Shown: positions 19,135 to 28,397, numbered from the stretch's first letter. The stretch is DNA of 64,000 nucleotides from Polaromonas sp. JS666 (GCF_900103405.1 NZ_FNHX01000006.1:1-64000), one strand, 5' to 3'. The notes: generated from the sequence alone by a model not told the origin. Program-made: numbers and translations.

Positions 19135-20493
19135 TCACCCGGCCGCCTTCACGGTTTCGGGCTGCTTGAAGCGCGCATACCAGTCGACGCGGCGCGTCAG
19201 CATCATCACGGCGGCCAGCACCGCGAACAGGGCCACGGCGCCCAGCAGCAGGGCCGTCTGCTCCATACGCAGCAGCACAAACAGCATGCCGTACAGCGTG
19301 GCGATGCCCAGGCCGAAAGGCAGGCCGCGCGACCAGTGGCCCAGCATGTGGCTGGCGTAATAAGTCAGCAGGAGCACGCAGGCTGCCGAGGCGATCACGT
19401 AAGCACTTTCAAACGGCATGTGCTCCGACAGGCTGACCAGCAGCAGGAAAAACATGCTCATTGCCGCGCCCACCAGCAGGTACTGGATGGGGTGCACACG
19501 CAGCGACTTCATGAACTCGAACATGCCTACCGCCAGAAAGGTCAAACCTATGAACAGCAGGCCGTATTTGGTGGCCCGGTCGCTGAGCGCGTAGGTGTTG
19601 GAGGGGTCGACAAAAGTCACGCTAAGGGTCTCCACACAGGAGCTGCTGACCGAACTCTCATAGGGCGGGCAGGTGCCCCTGCGTTTGGCCGCGTCCCGCT
19701 GGGTCACATCCTGCTGAGCCGTGCTGGCCAGCGAGCTGACGCGCCAGCTGGCCTCAAAACCCTCGGGCGTGACCTTGCGGTCCACCGGCAGGAACTGCCC
19801 GCTGAAGCTGGGGTGCGGCCAGTTGGACGTAAGCTGCACCCGGGTGTCTCCGCCCAGCGGCACCACCGAAATGCTTTCGGTGCCCACCAGTTCCAGCTCC
19901 AGCCGCGCCTGCAACGGCACGGCCTGCAGCAAGGCCGGCGACAGCGGCGCATGCACGCCGCGCGGGTAGCTGCCGTAAAAGGTGCCGGGCTTGAGCGCCA
20001 GCAACTGCTCGCCGATTTTCACGCTCGCATGGCGTATGCCGCGCGCGTCGGACACCGCCATCATGAGCAGCGGCTGGCCGCAGTTCATGCGCGAGCCGGT
20101 GTGTTCCGGTATGGGTTTGAGCGCCTCCAGGTCCGCCCACTCGGCCACCAGGCTGGCTTTGAGGTTGAACGCCTGTGTTGCATGCAGGCCGCGTGCGCGC
20201 GGCTCCAGCTTGCTGGCCCCCTGGAGCGTGAGCGAGGCCGGCGCGGCGGCCAGCACGAATTCACGGCGCTCGCTGCGCACTTCCTTGCTGGCATTGGTGA
20301 CATCCCACTCTTCGGTGCAAGCCCGGTGGATCAGCGGGCCGGTCAAGGTCTGCGAGCCGGCCAGGCTTTGGGCGATGCTTTGGATGGCGACCTGGCGGTA
20401 GTTCTGGCGGTCGTGCACCACGTCGCTGATTTTCATCAGCGCGACGACCAGCAGCACGATCACCAGCGCGAGTGCGGCGACTTTCTGTTTCAT
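19135..20493 (-). CDS. creD: Cell envelope integrity protein CreD
   Basis: CreD is an inner membrane protein under CreBC control; in E. coli its overproduction gives colicin E2 tolerance. The 452-residue protein has one N-terminal helix, a large periplasmic domain with the PLIHRACTEE region, and a block of five or six C-terminal helices (TKYGLLFIGLTFLAVGMFEF onwards). The ATG at 20493 has AAAGGAA before it; the longer frame upstream crosses the promoter region. It converges on creBC rather than following them as in E. coli. A cre tag lies 77 bp upstream. Confidence 0.93.
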   Translation of the reverse strand: MKQKVAALALVIVLLVVALMKISDVVHDRQNYRQVAIQSIAQSLAGSQTLTGPLIHRACTEEWDVTNASKEVRSERREFVLAAAPASLTLQGASKLEPRARGLHATQAFNLKASLVAEWADLEALKPIPEHTGSRMNCGQPLLMMAVSDARGIRHASVKIGEQLLALKPGTFYGSYPRGVHAPLSPALLQAVPLQARLELELVGTESISVVPLGGDTRVQLTSNWPHPSFSGQFLPVDRKVTPEGFEASWRVSSLASTAQQDVTQRDAAKRRGTCPPYESSVSSSCVETLSVTFVDPSNTYALSDRATKYGLLFIGLTFLAVGMFEFMKSLRVHPIQYLLVGAAMSMFFLLLVSLSEHMPFESAYVIASAACVLLLTYYASHMLGHWSRGLPFGLGIATLYGMLFVLLRMEQTALLLGAVALFAVLAAVMMLTRRVDWYARFKQPETVKAAG

Positions 20494-20569
20494 GACTTCC
20501 TTTCGTTTGAACAACGAAGGGGAGTTTGCAAACCGCGTGTGAAGGCAGCATGAGCTGCACACGGCCTGT

Positions 20570-20585
20570 GTGAAGTGAAAGTGAA
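20570..20585 (-). promoter_or_regulatory. CreB binding site (cre tag) upstream of creD
   Basis: On the minus strand the sequence TTCACTTTCACTTCAC fits the E. coli CreB consensus TTCAC-N6-TTCAC exactly and even contains a third TTCAC unit. A further TTCAC lies at 20539-20543. The position, 77 bases before the creD start, suits an activator site. I could not identify a good -10 box. Confidence 0.72.
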
Positions 20586-20600
20586 GTGCGGGCAGGCGCT

Positions 20601-21188
20601 TCAACGCGCTGGTGTTTCCGCGGCTGCGGCAGCTTGTTTTCTAAGTATTCTGACCAACTGGTTGCTGGTATTGCGCAGGCGCTGCGCCATCATCTGGGTG
20701 ATCTTGACCAGCAGCTTGGCGCCCACGCCAGGGTGGTCGCGGATCAGCAGGGCGATTTCGTGGCGGCCCCAGACGCCGGCCTCCACCGCCTCGATGGCGG
20801 TGCAGGTGGCATAGCGCGGCTCGCTGTCCAGCATGGACATGTCGCCCACCGCCGCACCGGCACGCACCACCGCCACGCGCGACACGGCCGCTTCGGCGCC
20901 GGCATCGGCATCGGCGTCCGCCGGTAACTCCAGGCGCTTGGTGACGTCCACCGTGCCTTTGAGGACCAGCATCATCCAGTCGCCGGCCTCACCTTCACGG
21001 ATCATCACCTGGCCCGGTTCGGCGCGCACCAGCAGCATGGAGGCGCCCAGGATATCGGCCTCGGCCGGCGTGAAATCCTGCAGCAGCTGCGAGGTCTGCA
21101 GCAGGTCCGGGCCGTAGGCGCTCAGGCGTTCGCAGCAGCCGAACACATGCAGCCCGGCGGCGTCCAGCTGTTCTTGCAGCGTTTTCAT
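20601..21188 (-). CDS. Cyclic nucleotide-binding domain protein
   Basis: This 195-residue protein holds a single CRP-like beta-barrel: AEPGQVMIREGEAGDWMMLVLKGTVDV, then VGDMSMLDSEPRYATCTA. A long helix follows and there is no helix-turn-helix, so it is a sensor rather than a DNA-binding regulator. A stretch of Ala-Asp repeats (PADADADAGAEA) forms an exposed loop near residue 90. It is the last gene of the Mla-like operon, 13 bp after the lipoprotein gene. It may tune the transporter, though nothing in the sequence proves this. Confidence 0.82.
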   Translation of the reverse strand: MKTLQEQLDAAGLHVFGCCERLSAYGPDLLQTSQLLQDFTPAEADILGASMLLVRAEPGQVMIREGEAGDWMMLVLKGTVDVTKRLELPADADADAGAEAAVSRVAVVRAGAAVGDMSMLDSEPRYATCTAIEAVEAGVWGRHEIALLIRDHPGVGAKLLVKITQMMAQRLRNTSNQLVRILRKQAAAAAETPAR

Positions 21189-21201
21189 GGCGCTGCGCGC
21201 G

Positions 21202-21876
21202 TCAACGCGCGGGAGTTTGCTGCAGCCACTGGTCGATCTCGGCGATGGCCGCATCGGTGGCGGCCGTCAGGGCCTGCACGCCACCGGGTGCGTCGCTGCT
21301 GGGCGCCGGCCGCTGCACGATGACGTTGCGCTGGCCGACCAGCTTCTCGCCGGCGGGTGTGACCTCCAGCAGCGTGGCGCGCAACCGGATCAGGCCGACG
21401 CTGGCCGTGGGCGAGCTGAACAGGTGGCTGAACTCTTCAAGGTCCAGGCGCAGCAGCAGCGGCAGCACCGCGTTCTGGCTGCGGTTCAGCGCCACGCTGG
21501 CCCCGGCGTTGAACACGGCACGGCGCTGGCCCAGCTGCTCGCGCACACGCTGGCGCACCAGCTGCGCGGGCGGCATGCTCCAGCGCGCCTGCGAATAAGG
21601 GCGCAGTTGCTGCGTGTCGGCATAGCCCAGGCGGTACAGCACCGCCATGTTGTCCAGCGCGCCGCCCGGGGTGGAGACGTCGTCCAGGGCCAGCGGCGGC
21701 AGCGGCGCCTGGCGCGTGGTGGGCAGGGTGGCGGTCGGGCCCGGGCCGAAGTCGTACATGGTGGCGCGCGTCGGTTTGTCGGGCAAGCCCGAACAGCCGG
21801 CCAGCGCCAGGGCGGCCAGCAGTGCACCGGCCAGGCCCACGGCCCGCGAAGGAAATTTGGAAAAAGTGGACGTCAT
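21202..21876 (-). CDS. ABC transport auxiliary lipoprotein of the MCE system
   Basis: This 224-residue lipoprotein has lipobox LALAGC and belongs to the ABC-type transport auxiliary component family (PqiC-like). It carries the usual YRLGYADTQQLRPYSQARWSMPP segment and a C-terminal DAAIAEIDQWL helix. In MCE systems this protein works at the outer membrane with the MlaD-type protein in lipid transfer. It overlaps the MCE gene by four bases (ATGA), which shows translational coupling. Confidence 0.88.
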   Translation of the reverse strand: MTSTFSKFPSRAVGLAGALLAALALAGCSGLPDKPTRATMYDFGPGPTATLPTTRQAPLPPLALDDVSTPGGALDNMAVLYRLGYADTQQLRPYSQARWSMPPAQLVRQRVREQLGQRRAVFNAGASVALNRSQNAVLPLLLRLDLEEFSHLFSSPTASVGLIRLRATLLEVTPAGEKLVGQRNVIVQRPAPSSDAPGGVQALTAATDAAIAEIDQWLQQTPAR

Positions 21877-22805
21877 TTTTTCACTCCAGAGGCGGAAAAT
21901 CCGGGTTCGCCGGGGCCGGGTACGGGCGGGCCGTTGCCGAAGATCAGCGACTGCGGGTTATCGTCGACGGCGCTGACAGTACGGCGCATCTGGCGCATGG
22001 CGCGCGCGGTTTCGTCGGCGACTTCGCCGAGCTTGGGCAGCGTTGCGGCGCTGAAGGTCTCCACGCCCGCGGCCAGCGCGGTGCCGCCTTCGGAGAGCTT
22101 GTCCAGCGGCCCGCCCTTTTCATTGAGGCGGGTGGCGGTCGTGCTGATGTCATCAGCGGCCGTCTTGACGGACTTCAGCGTGGCCGTGGTGTCGCGCGAC
22201 AGGGCCGGCAAGGATGCCACCGTGGGCTCCAGCCCTTTGGCGACACGGTCCATGCTGCCGGCGGCGTTGCCGAGCTGCTTGACGGCCGCGGTGATGGCCT
22301 GCTGGTTTTCGTCCGACAGCAGCTTGTTCAGCCGCGTACTGGCTTCCTCGACCTGGTTGAAGATCACCTCGCTTTGTTTGAGCAGCTTGTCCAGGCCGCC
22401 GGGCTTGAGCGGAATGCGCGGCGGGTCGTCGTCGTTGACGGCCAGGCGCTCGGCAGACTTGCCGTCGTCGTCGAGCTGGATAAAACCCAGCCCGGTGACA
22501 CCCTGCGAGGCGACAGTCGCGAACGTGGACTTGGTGACCGGCGCGCCGCGGTCTATGGAGACGCGAATCAACACATTGCCCTTGACCTTCTCGTCAAAGC
22601 CTATGAGCTCGATCTTGCCCACCGGCACACCGCGAAAGCGCACCGCCGCCTGCGGCTGCAGGCCGGAGACGGTTTCGCTGGTGCTCATGTCGTAGAGGTC
22701 GCGCTGGGTGTTGTCGCGCGTGAGCCAGACGGCCAGCAGGACCAGCAAGGCGGTGACCACCAGCACAAAAGCGCCGGCGGCCATGGCATGGGCTTTGTTT
22801 TCCAT
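21873..22805 (-). CDS. MlaD-like MCE domain protein
   Basis: MCE proteins are inner-membrane anchored, periplasmic ring proteins that carry lipids. This 310-residue protein has one N-terminal helix (about 8-28). An MCE domain follows, with VSGLQPQAAVRFRGVPVGKIELIGFD at residues 45-70, and a long helical C-terminal region ends in a Gly/Pro-rich tail. The helical tail is longer than in E. coli MlaD (183 residues) and may span more of the periplasm. It sits between the ATPase and lipoprotein genes. Confidence 0.9.
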   Translation of the reverse strand: MENKAHAMAAGAFVLVVTALLVLLAVWLTRDNTQRDLYDMSTSETVSGLQPQAAVRFRGVPVGKIELIGFDEKVKGNVLIRVSIDRGAPVTKSTFATVASQGVTGLGFIQLDDDGKSAERLAVNDDDPPRIPLKPGGLDKLLKQSEVIFNQVEEASTRLNKLLSDENQQAITAAVKQLGNAAGSMDRVAKGLEPTVASLPALSRDTTATLKSVKTAADDISTTATRLNEKGGPLDKLSEGGTALAAGVETFSAATLPKLGEVADETARAMRQMRRTVSAVDDNPQSLIFGNGPPVPGPGEPGFSASGVKK

Positions 22806-22817
22806 AGTGATGCCTTT

Positions 22818-23606
22818 CTAGACGGTAAAAGGGTATTCGCGTAATAACTCCATCGCGCGCTGCCCCCTTTCCCCGAGGAAAAATTCGTGGATGAAGGGGT
22901 GCGGGAAGGCCACCACTTCCTTGGGAACGTCGTTGACGATGACCTTGTGCTCTGCCAGCACCGCGATGCGGGTGCTGAGTTCAAACAGCGTGTCCAGGTC
23001 GTGCGTCACCATGACCACCGTGAGTTCCATGTCGCGGTGCAGCGAGCGCAGCAATGAGACAAAGCTGTCGGAGCTTTCCGGGTCCAGCCCGGCCGTGGGC
23101 TCGTCAAGCAATAACAGCGGCGGGTCCATGATGAGGGCGCGCGCCAGGGCCACGCGTTTGATCATGCCGCCCGAGAGGTCGCTGGGCATCTTGTCGGCCG
23201 CATCGGGTCCCAGGCCCACCATCTGCAGCTTGACCATGGCCGCCTCGTAGATCAGCGCGCGCGGCAAAGTCTTGAGTTCACGCAGCGGAAAGGCAATGTT
23301 CTCCAGCACGGTGAAGGCCGAGAACAACGCGCCCTGCTGGAACAGCATGCCGACGCGGCTGGCCGCACCCTGCTTGCCGAGCTCGGCCGCCGGCCTGCCC
23401 AGCACCGTGATCTCGCCCTGGGTCGGTTTCTCCAGCCCCAGCATCTGGCGCAGCAGCACGGTCTTGCCGGTACCCGATCCTCCCACCAGGGACAGCACCT
23501 CGCCGCGCTCCACGGTCAGGTCCAGGTCTTTGTGCACCACGGCTTTTTTCTCGCCGTTGGGGAACACGGTCCAGAGCTTTTTGATGTCGACGATGGGATC
23601 GCTCAT
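22818..23606 (-). CDS. MlaF-like ABC transporter ATPase
   Basis: This 262-residue ATPase energises lipid transport with the MlaE-type permease. Walker A is GGSGTGKT near residues 42-49, the signature reads LSGGMIKR and Walker B LLLLDEPTAGLDP. An H-loop MVTHDLDT follows. The signature LSGGM rather than LSGGQ is normal for MlaF. Its start overlaps the permease stop by four bases, so the two are coupled. Length fits the family. Confidence 0.93.
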   Translation of the reverse strand: MSDPIVDIKKLWTVFPNGEKKAVVHKDLDLTVERGEVLSLVGGSGTGKTVLLRQMLGLEKPTQGEITVLGRPAAELGKQGAASRVGMLFQQGALFSAFTVLENIAFPLRELKTLPRALIYEAAMVKLQMVGLGPDAADKMPSDLSGGMIKRVALARALIMDPPLLLLDEPTAGLDPESSDSFVSLLRSLHRDMELTVVMVTHDLDTLFELSTRIAVLAEHKVIVNDVPKEVVAFPHPFIHEFFLGERGQRAMELLREYPFTV

Positions 23607-24739
23607 ATGCCCACGCTTTTAAACAAGACCGCGAACAGCGCATCGACCAGGATGACCACGGTGATCGACGTCACCACCGAGGCTGTGGTCCCCTGCCCCA
23701 GGCTTTCGGTGTTGGGTTTGACGCGCAGGCCGTAGTGGCAGCCGACCAGCGCGATCAGCACACCGAAGACCACCGACTTGCCCGTGGCCAGCGTGAGGTT
23801 GGCCACGTCCACCGCGGCCGGCAGCGAGTTGATGAAGTAGGACGGCGTGACATCCATGGAAATGTCGGCGGCCAGCATGCCGCCCAGCAAGGCGGCGATA
23901 GTGGTCCAGACGCTGATCAGGGGCATCACCACGGCCAGCGCCAGCGCGCGCGGCATGACCAGGCGAAAGCCGCGCGCGATGCCCATGACGCGCATGGCGT
24001 CGAGCTCCTCGGTGACGCGCATCACGCCGATCTGCGCCGTGATGGCCGAGCCGCTGCGCCCGGCGATCAGGATGGCGGCCAGCACCGGCCCGAGTTCGCG
24101 GATCAGTGAGATGCCCAGGATGTTGACGATAAAAGCGTCGGCGCCGAACTGGCGCAGCTGTTGCGAGATCAGGTAGGCCAGCACCACGCCGATCAGAAAC
24201 CCGACCAGCGCGGTGATGGGCAGCGCGGTGGCGCCTATGTGGAACAGATGGCCCGACAGGTCGCGCCAGGGGCCGTCCTGCGGGCGCCGTACCAGGTGGA
24301 TGAGGTCCAGCAGCAGCTGCCCAATCAGGCGCACCAGGCCCTTGAGGTGGTCCAGCAGCCGCAGCACCCGCGTCCCCAGCAGGATAAAGGGCTGGCTCCA
24401 GTCGGGCTTGCGGGGTTTGGGCGGGTCGGTGCTGAATTTGGCGACGGTTTCCAGCACCGCGCGCTGGCTGGGCTCGGCCTGCAACTGCGCCGGCCAGTCG
24501 CGGCCCCAGTGGTTCCACAGCACCTGCGCGCCCAGGTGGTCGAGTTTGCCGACCTGTTCCAGACTCCAGCCCGCAGGGGAAGCGCCGCCGTCTTTCAGGC
24601 CCTGGAGCTGCGCGGTCAGCGCATCCCAGACGCTCTCACCGGTAAGGCCGGCGGCCGTCCACGCACCTTGCACGACAAACAGCCGGCCTTGCGGCGTATC
24701 CTGCAGTGCTATGCGGGGCGTGGAGTCTTCCATAAACAT
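23603..24739 (-). CDS. MlaE-like permease with an N-terminal STAS-like domain
   Basis: This 378-residue protein has an N-terminal soluble domain (about 1-110) that looks like a STAS domain, with LDHLGAQVLWNHW near residue 66. The MlaE permease follows, with five to six helices (ITALVGFLIGVVLAYLISQQL, SLIRELGPVLAAILIAGRSGSAITAQIG). E. coli has the STAS protein MlaB as a separate small gene; here it is fused to the permease, as in some other lineages. It opens a five-gene minus-strand operon. A start two codons later is possible. Confidence 0.9.
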   Translation of the reverse strand: MFMEDSTPRIALQDTPQGRLFVVQGAWTAAGLTGESVWDALTAQLQGLKDGGASPAGWSLEQVGKLDHLGAQVLWNHWGRDWPAQLQAEPSQRAVLETVAKFSTDPPKPRKPDWSQPFILLGTRVLRLLDHLKGLVRLIGQLLLDLIHLVRRPQDGPWRDLSGHLFHIGATALPITALVGFLIGVVLAYLISQQLRQFGADAFIVNILGISLIRELGPVLAAILIAGRSGSAITAQIGVMRVTEELDAMRVMGIARGFRLVMPRALALAVVMPLISVWTTIAALLGGMLAADISMDVTPSYFINSLPAAVDVANLTLATGKSVVFGVLIALVGCHYGLRVKPNTESLGQGTTASVVTSITVVILVDALFAVLFKSVGI

Positions 24740-25069
24740 TAGTCAGGCCAGGCGCAAGCCGGCAGTTTGCAATGTACGAAACACAAAGTTGCATGGTAAC
24801 TGCTGAAAACACCCTTGCCGCACCGCCGCCAGCGCTGTCGCCCTGGTCCTACACCGTGACTGGAAGACGGCCAAAGCCCACGCGCCATGGCATCCGGCGG
24901 GTAATCCCCGCCATGTGGCCATCCGGGTTTTGCCACAATCGACCAGGATGCGGTGGTCAGCCCCGCGTTAGGCTGGGCTGGCAGCATGGGCCCTGCGGTG
25001 CGCTGCGGCCGTGGCCGCCGGCCCGGTTTTTCCCGCTAATCTTCCAATAACGACGAGACAAAGGCATCC
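24740..25069. other. 330 bp divergent gap between the Mla-like operon and the GMC gene
   Basis: No gene is seen. A weak minus-strand promoter candidate, TTACCA with TACATT 17 bases later, lies about 60 bp before the permease start. On the plus side, AAAGGC lies seven bases before the GMC start codon and probably acts as its ribosome binding site. Confidence 0.4.
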
Positions 25070-26803
25070 ATGCAAGACGAGAGCCAGGTTTTTGACTACA
25101 TCATCATTGGCGCCGGCACCGCGGGCTGCCTGCTGGCCAACCGCCTGAGCGCCGACGCGTCCAAACGCGTGCTGCTGATCGAGGCGGGCCGCAAGGACGA
25201 CTACCACTGGATCCACATCCCGGTGGGCTATCTCTACTGCATAGGCAACCCGCGCACCGACTGGCTTTACAACACCGAACCCGACGCCGGGCTCAACGGC
25301 CGGGCGCTGCGCTATCCGCGCGGCAAGACCCTGGGCGGCTGCTCCAGCATCAACGGCATGATCTATATGCGCGGCCAGGCGCGCGACTACGACCAGTGGG
25401 CCCAGCTGACCGGCGACATGGCTTGGCGCTGGGAAAATTCCCTGCCGCACTTCAAGCTGCACGAAGACCACCACAAGGGCGCCGACGCGATGCACGGCGC
25501 GCGCGGCACGGCGCCCGAGCTGATGCAGGACAAGAGCCAGCCCTACCAGAAGGTGCTGCGCCACCGCAACGCCGGCGGCGAATGGCGCGTTGAAAAGCAG
25601 CGCCTGCGCTGGGACATCCTGGACGCCTTTGCCGAAGCGGCGCAGCAGGCCGGCATCCCGGCCAGCGGCGACTTCAACCGCGGCGACAACGAGGGCGTGG
25701 GCTACTTCGAGGTCAACCAGAAAAACGGCTGGCGCTGGAACACCGCCAAGGCTTTTTTGCGGCCCGCCTGCTACGCCCGCCCCAATTTCGAGCTGTGGAA
25801 CAACGCCCAGGTGTGCAAGCTGGTGATAGAAGCGCAGCCGGACGGCGGCCAGCGCTGCACCGGCGTGGAAGTGTGGGCCGGCAGCGAGCGCGTCACGGCG
25901 CGCGCCACGCGCGACTCCGGCCCCATGGGCGAGGTCATCCTGTGCGCGGGCAGCATAGGCTCGCCGCAAATCCTGCAGCTCTCGGGCATAGGCCCGGCCG
26001 CCCTGCTGCAGCAGCACGGCATTCCCGTGCTGCAGGACCTGCCCGGCGTGGGCGCCAACCTGCAGGACCACCTGCAGATCCGCTCGGTCTACAAGTTCCA
26101 CGGCGACAAGCGCTGGGGCCTGTCACTCAACACCATGGCCAATTCGCTCTGGGGCAAGGCCCGCATCGGGCTGGAATACGCGCTGCGCCAGACCGGCCCC
26201 ATGAGCATGGCGCCCTCGCAGCTGGGCGCGTTCACGCGCAGTTCGCCCGACCAGCCCTACCCCAACATCCAGTACCACGTGCAGCCGCTGTCGCTGGACG
26301 CTTTCGGCGAGCCGCTGCACGGCTTCAATGCTTTTACCGCCAGCGTCTGCAACCTGAACCCAACCAGCCGCGGTACGGTGCACATCAAGAGCGGCCGCTT
26401 CGAGGACGCGCCGGCGATTGCGCCCAACTACCTGAGCACGGCCGAAGACCGCAAGGTGGCGGCCGATTCGCTGCGCGTGACGCGCAACATCGTGAGCCAG
26501 AGCGCGCTGGCCAAGTACCGGCCCGAGGAGTTCAAGCCGGGTGTGCAGTTCCAGACGGATGAGGAACTCACGCGGCTGGCCGGCGACATCGCCACCACCA
26601 TCTTCCACCCGGTGGGCACCACGAAAATGGGCCGCGACGACGACCCGATGGCGGTGGTGGACTCGCACCTCAGGGTACGCGGCATTCGCGGCCTGCGCGT
26701 GGTCGATGCCGGCGTGATGCCGCTGATCACCAGCGGCAACACCAACTCGCCCACGCTGATGATCGCGGAGAAGGCGGCGGCCTGGATCCAGGCCGGGATC
26801 TGA
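25070..26803 (+). CDS. GMC-family FAD oxidoreductase (choline dehydrogenase-like)
   Basis: GMC enzymes oxidise alcohols using FAD. The 577-residue protein opens with the dinucleotide motif GAGTAGCLLANRLS. It has the GGCSSINGMIYMRGQ signature near residue 90, GSIGSPQILQLSGIG, and a C-terminal active site: HPVGTTKMG with the catalytic His, and SGNTNSPTLM with the second conserved polar residue. It resembles choline dehydrogenases, but no betaine genes lie nearby, so the substrate may be another alcohol. It converges on the MarR gene. Confidence 0.88.
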   Translation: MQDESQVFDYIIIGAGTAGCLLANRLSADASKRVLLIEAGRKDDYHWIHIPVGYLYCIGNPRTDWLYNTEPDAGLNGRALRYPRGKTLGGCSSINGMIYMRGQARDYDQWAQLTGDMAWRWENSLPHFKLHEDHHKGADAMHGARGTAPELMQDKSQPYQKVLRHRNAGGEWRVEKQRLRWDILDAFAEAAQQAGIPASGDFNRGDNEGVGYFEVNQKNGWRWNTAKAFLRPACYARPNFELWNNAQVCKLVIEAQPDGGQRCTGVEVWAGSERVTARATRDSGPMGEVILCAGSIGSPQILQLSGIGPAALLQQHGIPVLQDLPGVGANLQDHLQIRSVYKFHGDKRWGLSLNTMANSLWGKARIGLEYALRQTGPMSMAPSQLGAFTRSSPDQPYPNIQYHVQPLSLDAFGEPLHGFNAFTASVCNLNPTSRGTVHIKSGRFEDAPAIAPNYLSTAEDRKVAADSLRVTRNIVSQSALAKYRPEEFKPGVQFQTDEELTRLAGDIATTIFHPVGTTKMGRDDDPMAVVDSHLRVRGIRGLRVVDAGVMPLITSGNTNSPTLMIAEKAAAWIQAGI

Positions 26804-26823
26804 GTGGCCGCGAGCCGCGCGCT

Positions 26824-27282
26824 TTAGCGGTAGATCTTTTGCAGAAGGCGCATCAGCGTCTTCTTTTCCGCGGCGCTCAGGCGCTGCGTGGCCTCGGTTT
26901 CCAGGTCGACGGCCGTGCCTTCGGCATCGCGCATCAAGGCCTGGCCCGCATCGGTGAGGTAAAGCCCCACGGCGCGGCCGTCCTGCGGATGCGGCTTGCG
27001 GTGCACCAGCTTGCGTTTTTCCAGCGTGACGATTTTCCCGACGAGGTTGGGCGGCAGGATGCTGAGCGCGCCGCAAAGCTGGCGCGAGGTGATGCCGGGG
27101 TTGTGCGTGATCAGGGACAGGATCGAAAAATCCACATGCCGGAGGTCGTAGACCGCCATGCGCTTGCTGAACAACTCAATGACCTTGAGGGAGGCACGCG
27201 TGGCGTTGTAGCCCACCAGGGTTTCGAGATAGGAGGTATCCACCTCCTCTACCGCGGGAGCGGGTTTGGACGACACTGGCAT
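26824..27282 (-). CDS. MarR-family regulator, probable repressor of the aromatic acid cluster
   Basis: This 152-residue protein has the winged-helix MarR layout. Recognition helix region ITSRQLCGALSILPPNLVGKIV is followed by the wing KLVHRKPHPQDGRAVGLYLTDAG. MarR proteins usually repress until a small aromatic ligand or its CoA ester binds. It lies at the end of the feruloyl-CoA synthetase cluster on the same strand, 125 bp after the Bug receptor gene. The palindrome in the promoter of the first gene of the cluster (33718-33736) is a fitting target. The link is inference. Confidence 0.85.
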   Translation of the reverse strand: MPVSSKPAPAVEEVDTSYLETLVGYNATRASLKVIELFSKRMAVYDLRHVDFSILSLITHNPGITSRQLCGALSILPPNLVGKIVTLEKRKLVHRKPHPQDGRAVGLYLTDAGQALMRDAEGTAVDLETEATQRLSAAEKKTLMRLLQKIYR

Positions 27283-27407
27283 AGGGGATCAGGGCGCTTT
27301 CGTTATCGGGCAACGCTGCTGGCACGGGCAGGCTCCTAACCCGATTATGCCAACGCGCCCGGACGGCGCCCGGGCCGTCCCGCCAAGGCCGGCCCGGCGC
27401 GGGGACA

Positions 27408-28397
27408 TCAGGACTCGGCGGTGAAGCCGACTTTTTTGATCAGCGGGCCCCAGCGCTCGAACTCGCGCTTCTGGCTGTAGGCCATGTCGTCCGCGGTGCC
27501 GCCGTAGGGAATCAGTCCCACCACCGTGAGCGAGTCGATGACGGATTTGTCCTGGATGGCGGCATTGATGGCAGCGTTGGCCGCGGCCACCGTGCTGGCG
27601 GGTGTTTTCGCGGGGGCATAGAAACCGAACCACTCCTCCACCGTGAGGTCGGCAAAACCCTGCTCGGCGAAGGTCGGCACCTCGGGCACAAAGGGCGAGC
27701 GCTGCTTGCCCGAGGTGGCCAGGATGCGCAGCTTGCCGGCCTTGTGGTTGGGAATGAAGTCGCCGTGCGGCGTCACCATCGCGGCAAGCTGGCCGCCGAC
27801 CACATCGGTCACGCCGGGCACCGAACCGCGGTAGGGCACGTGCTTGAGCTCCACATGGTTGTTCAGGCCCAGCAGCGCGCCTATGAAGTGCGGGGTCGAC
27901 CCTGCCGCGGGCGAGCCGTAGCTGGCGTCCTTGGGGTTGGCCTTGGCCCAGGCGAGAAAGTCCTGCACGGTCTTGACCGAAGCCGGCACCAGCGGCCCGA
28001 CGGCCAGCCCATGGTGGATCATGGAGGCGGTGCCCACCGTGACGAAATCCGCGAACGGGTCATAGGACAGTTTTTTGTAGATGTGCGGGTACAGCGACAG
28101 GCAGGAGAACGGCGACATCGCCAGCACGGAACCGTCCGCCGGCGCCGTCTTGAGCACCTCCAGCGCGATGCGGCCGCCGGCACCGGTCTTGGTGTCCACG
28201 ATGGCGTTGTTATTGGCATAGGCGGTGCCGCCGAGGCGGTCGCCCACGCGGCGCGCGCAGATGTCACCCGCGCTGCCGGCCGGGAAGCCGTAGATGATTT
28301 TGACCTGTTCGAGCGCCCGCGCCAGGGCCGGGAAAGGCGCGAGGGCGGCCGCTGAAAGCGCCGCGGCGCCCTGCACAAAATGACGACGTGTTTGCAT
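27408..28397 (-). CDS. Bug-family (TctC) periplasmic solute receptor
   Basis: Bug receptors bind carboxylates in the periplasm for tripartite tricarboxylate transporters and are greatly expanded in Betaproteobacteria. The 329-residue protein has a signal peptide of the type MQTRRHFVQGAAALSAAALA. The mature part has the family patterns IIYGFPAGSAGDICAR, GAGGRIALEVL and the GLAVGPLVPAS segment. The ATG at 28397 has AAGGAGACATCTC before it. No tctA/tctB membrane genes lie nearby. Its place in the catabolic operon suggests it binds an aromatic carboxylate. Confidence 0.9.
   Translation of the reverse strand: MQTRRHFVQGAAALSAAALAPFPALARALEQVKIIYGFPAGSAGDICARRVGDRLGGTAYANNNAIVDTKTGAGGRIALEVLKTAPADGSVLAMSPFSCLSLYPHIYKKLSYDPFADFVTVGTASMIHHGLAVGPLVPASVKTVQDFLAWAKANPKDASYGSPAAGSTPHFIGALLGLNNHVELKHVPYRGSVPGVTDVVGGQLAAMVTPHGDFIPNHKAGKLRILATSGKQRSPFVPEVPTFAEQGFADLTVEEWFGFYAPAKTPASTVAAANAAINAAIQDKSVIDSLTVVGLIPYGGTADDMAYSQKREFERWGPLIKKVGFTAES

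Noticed and set aside
24740-24830. Promoter for the Mla-like operon with TTACCA and TACATT
   Set aside because: Each box matches only four of six consensus positions, so I mention it only as a weak candidate.
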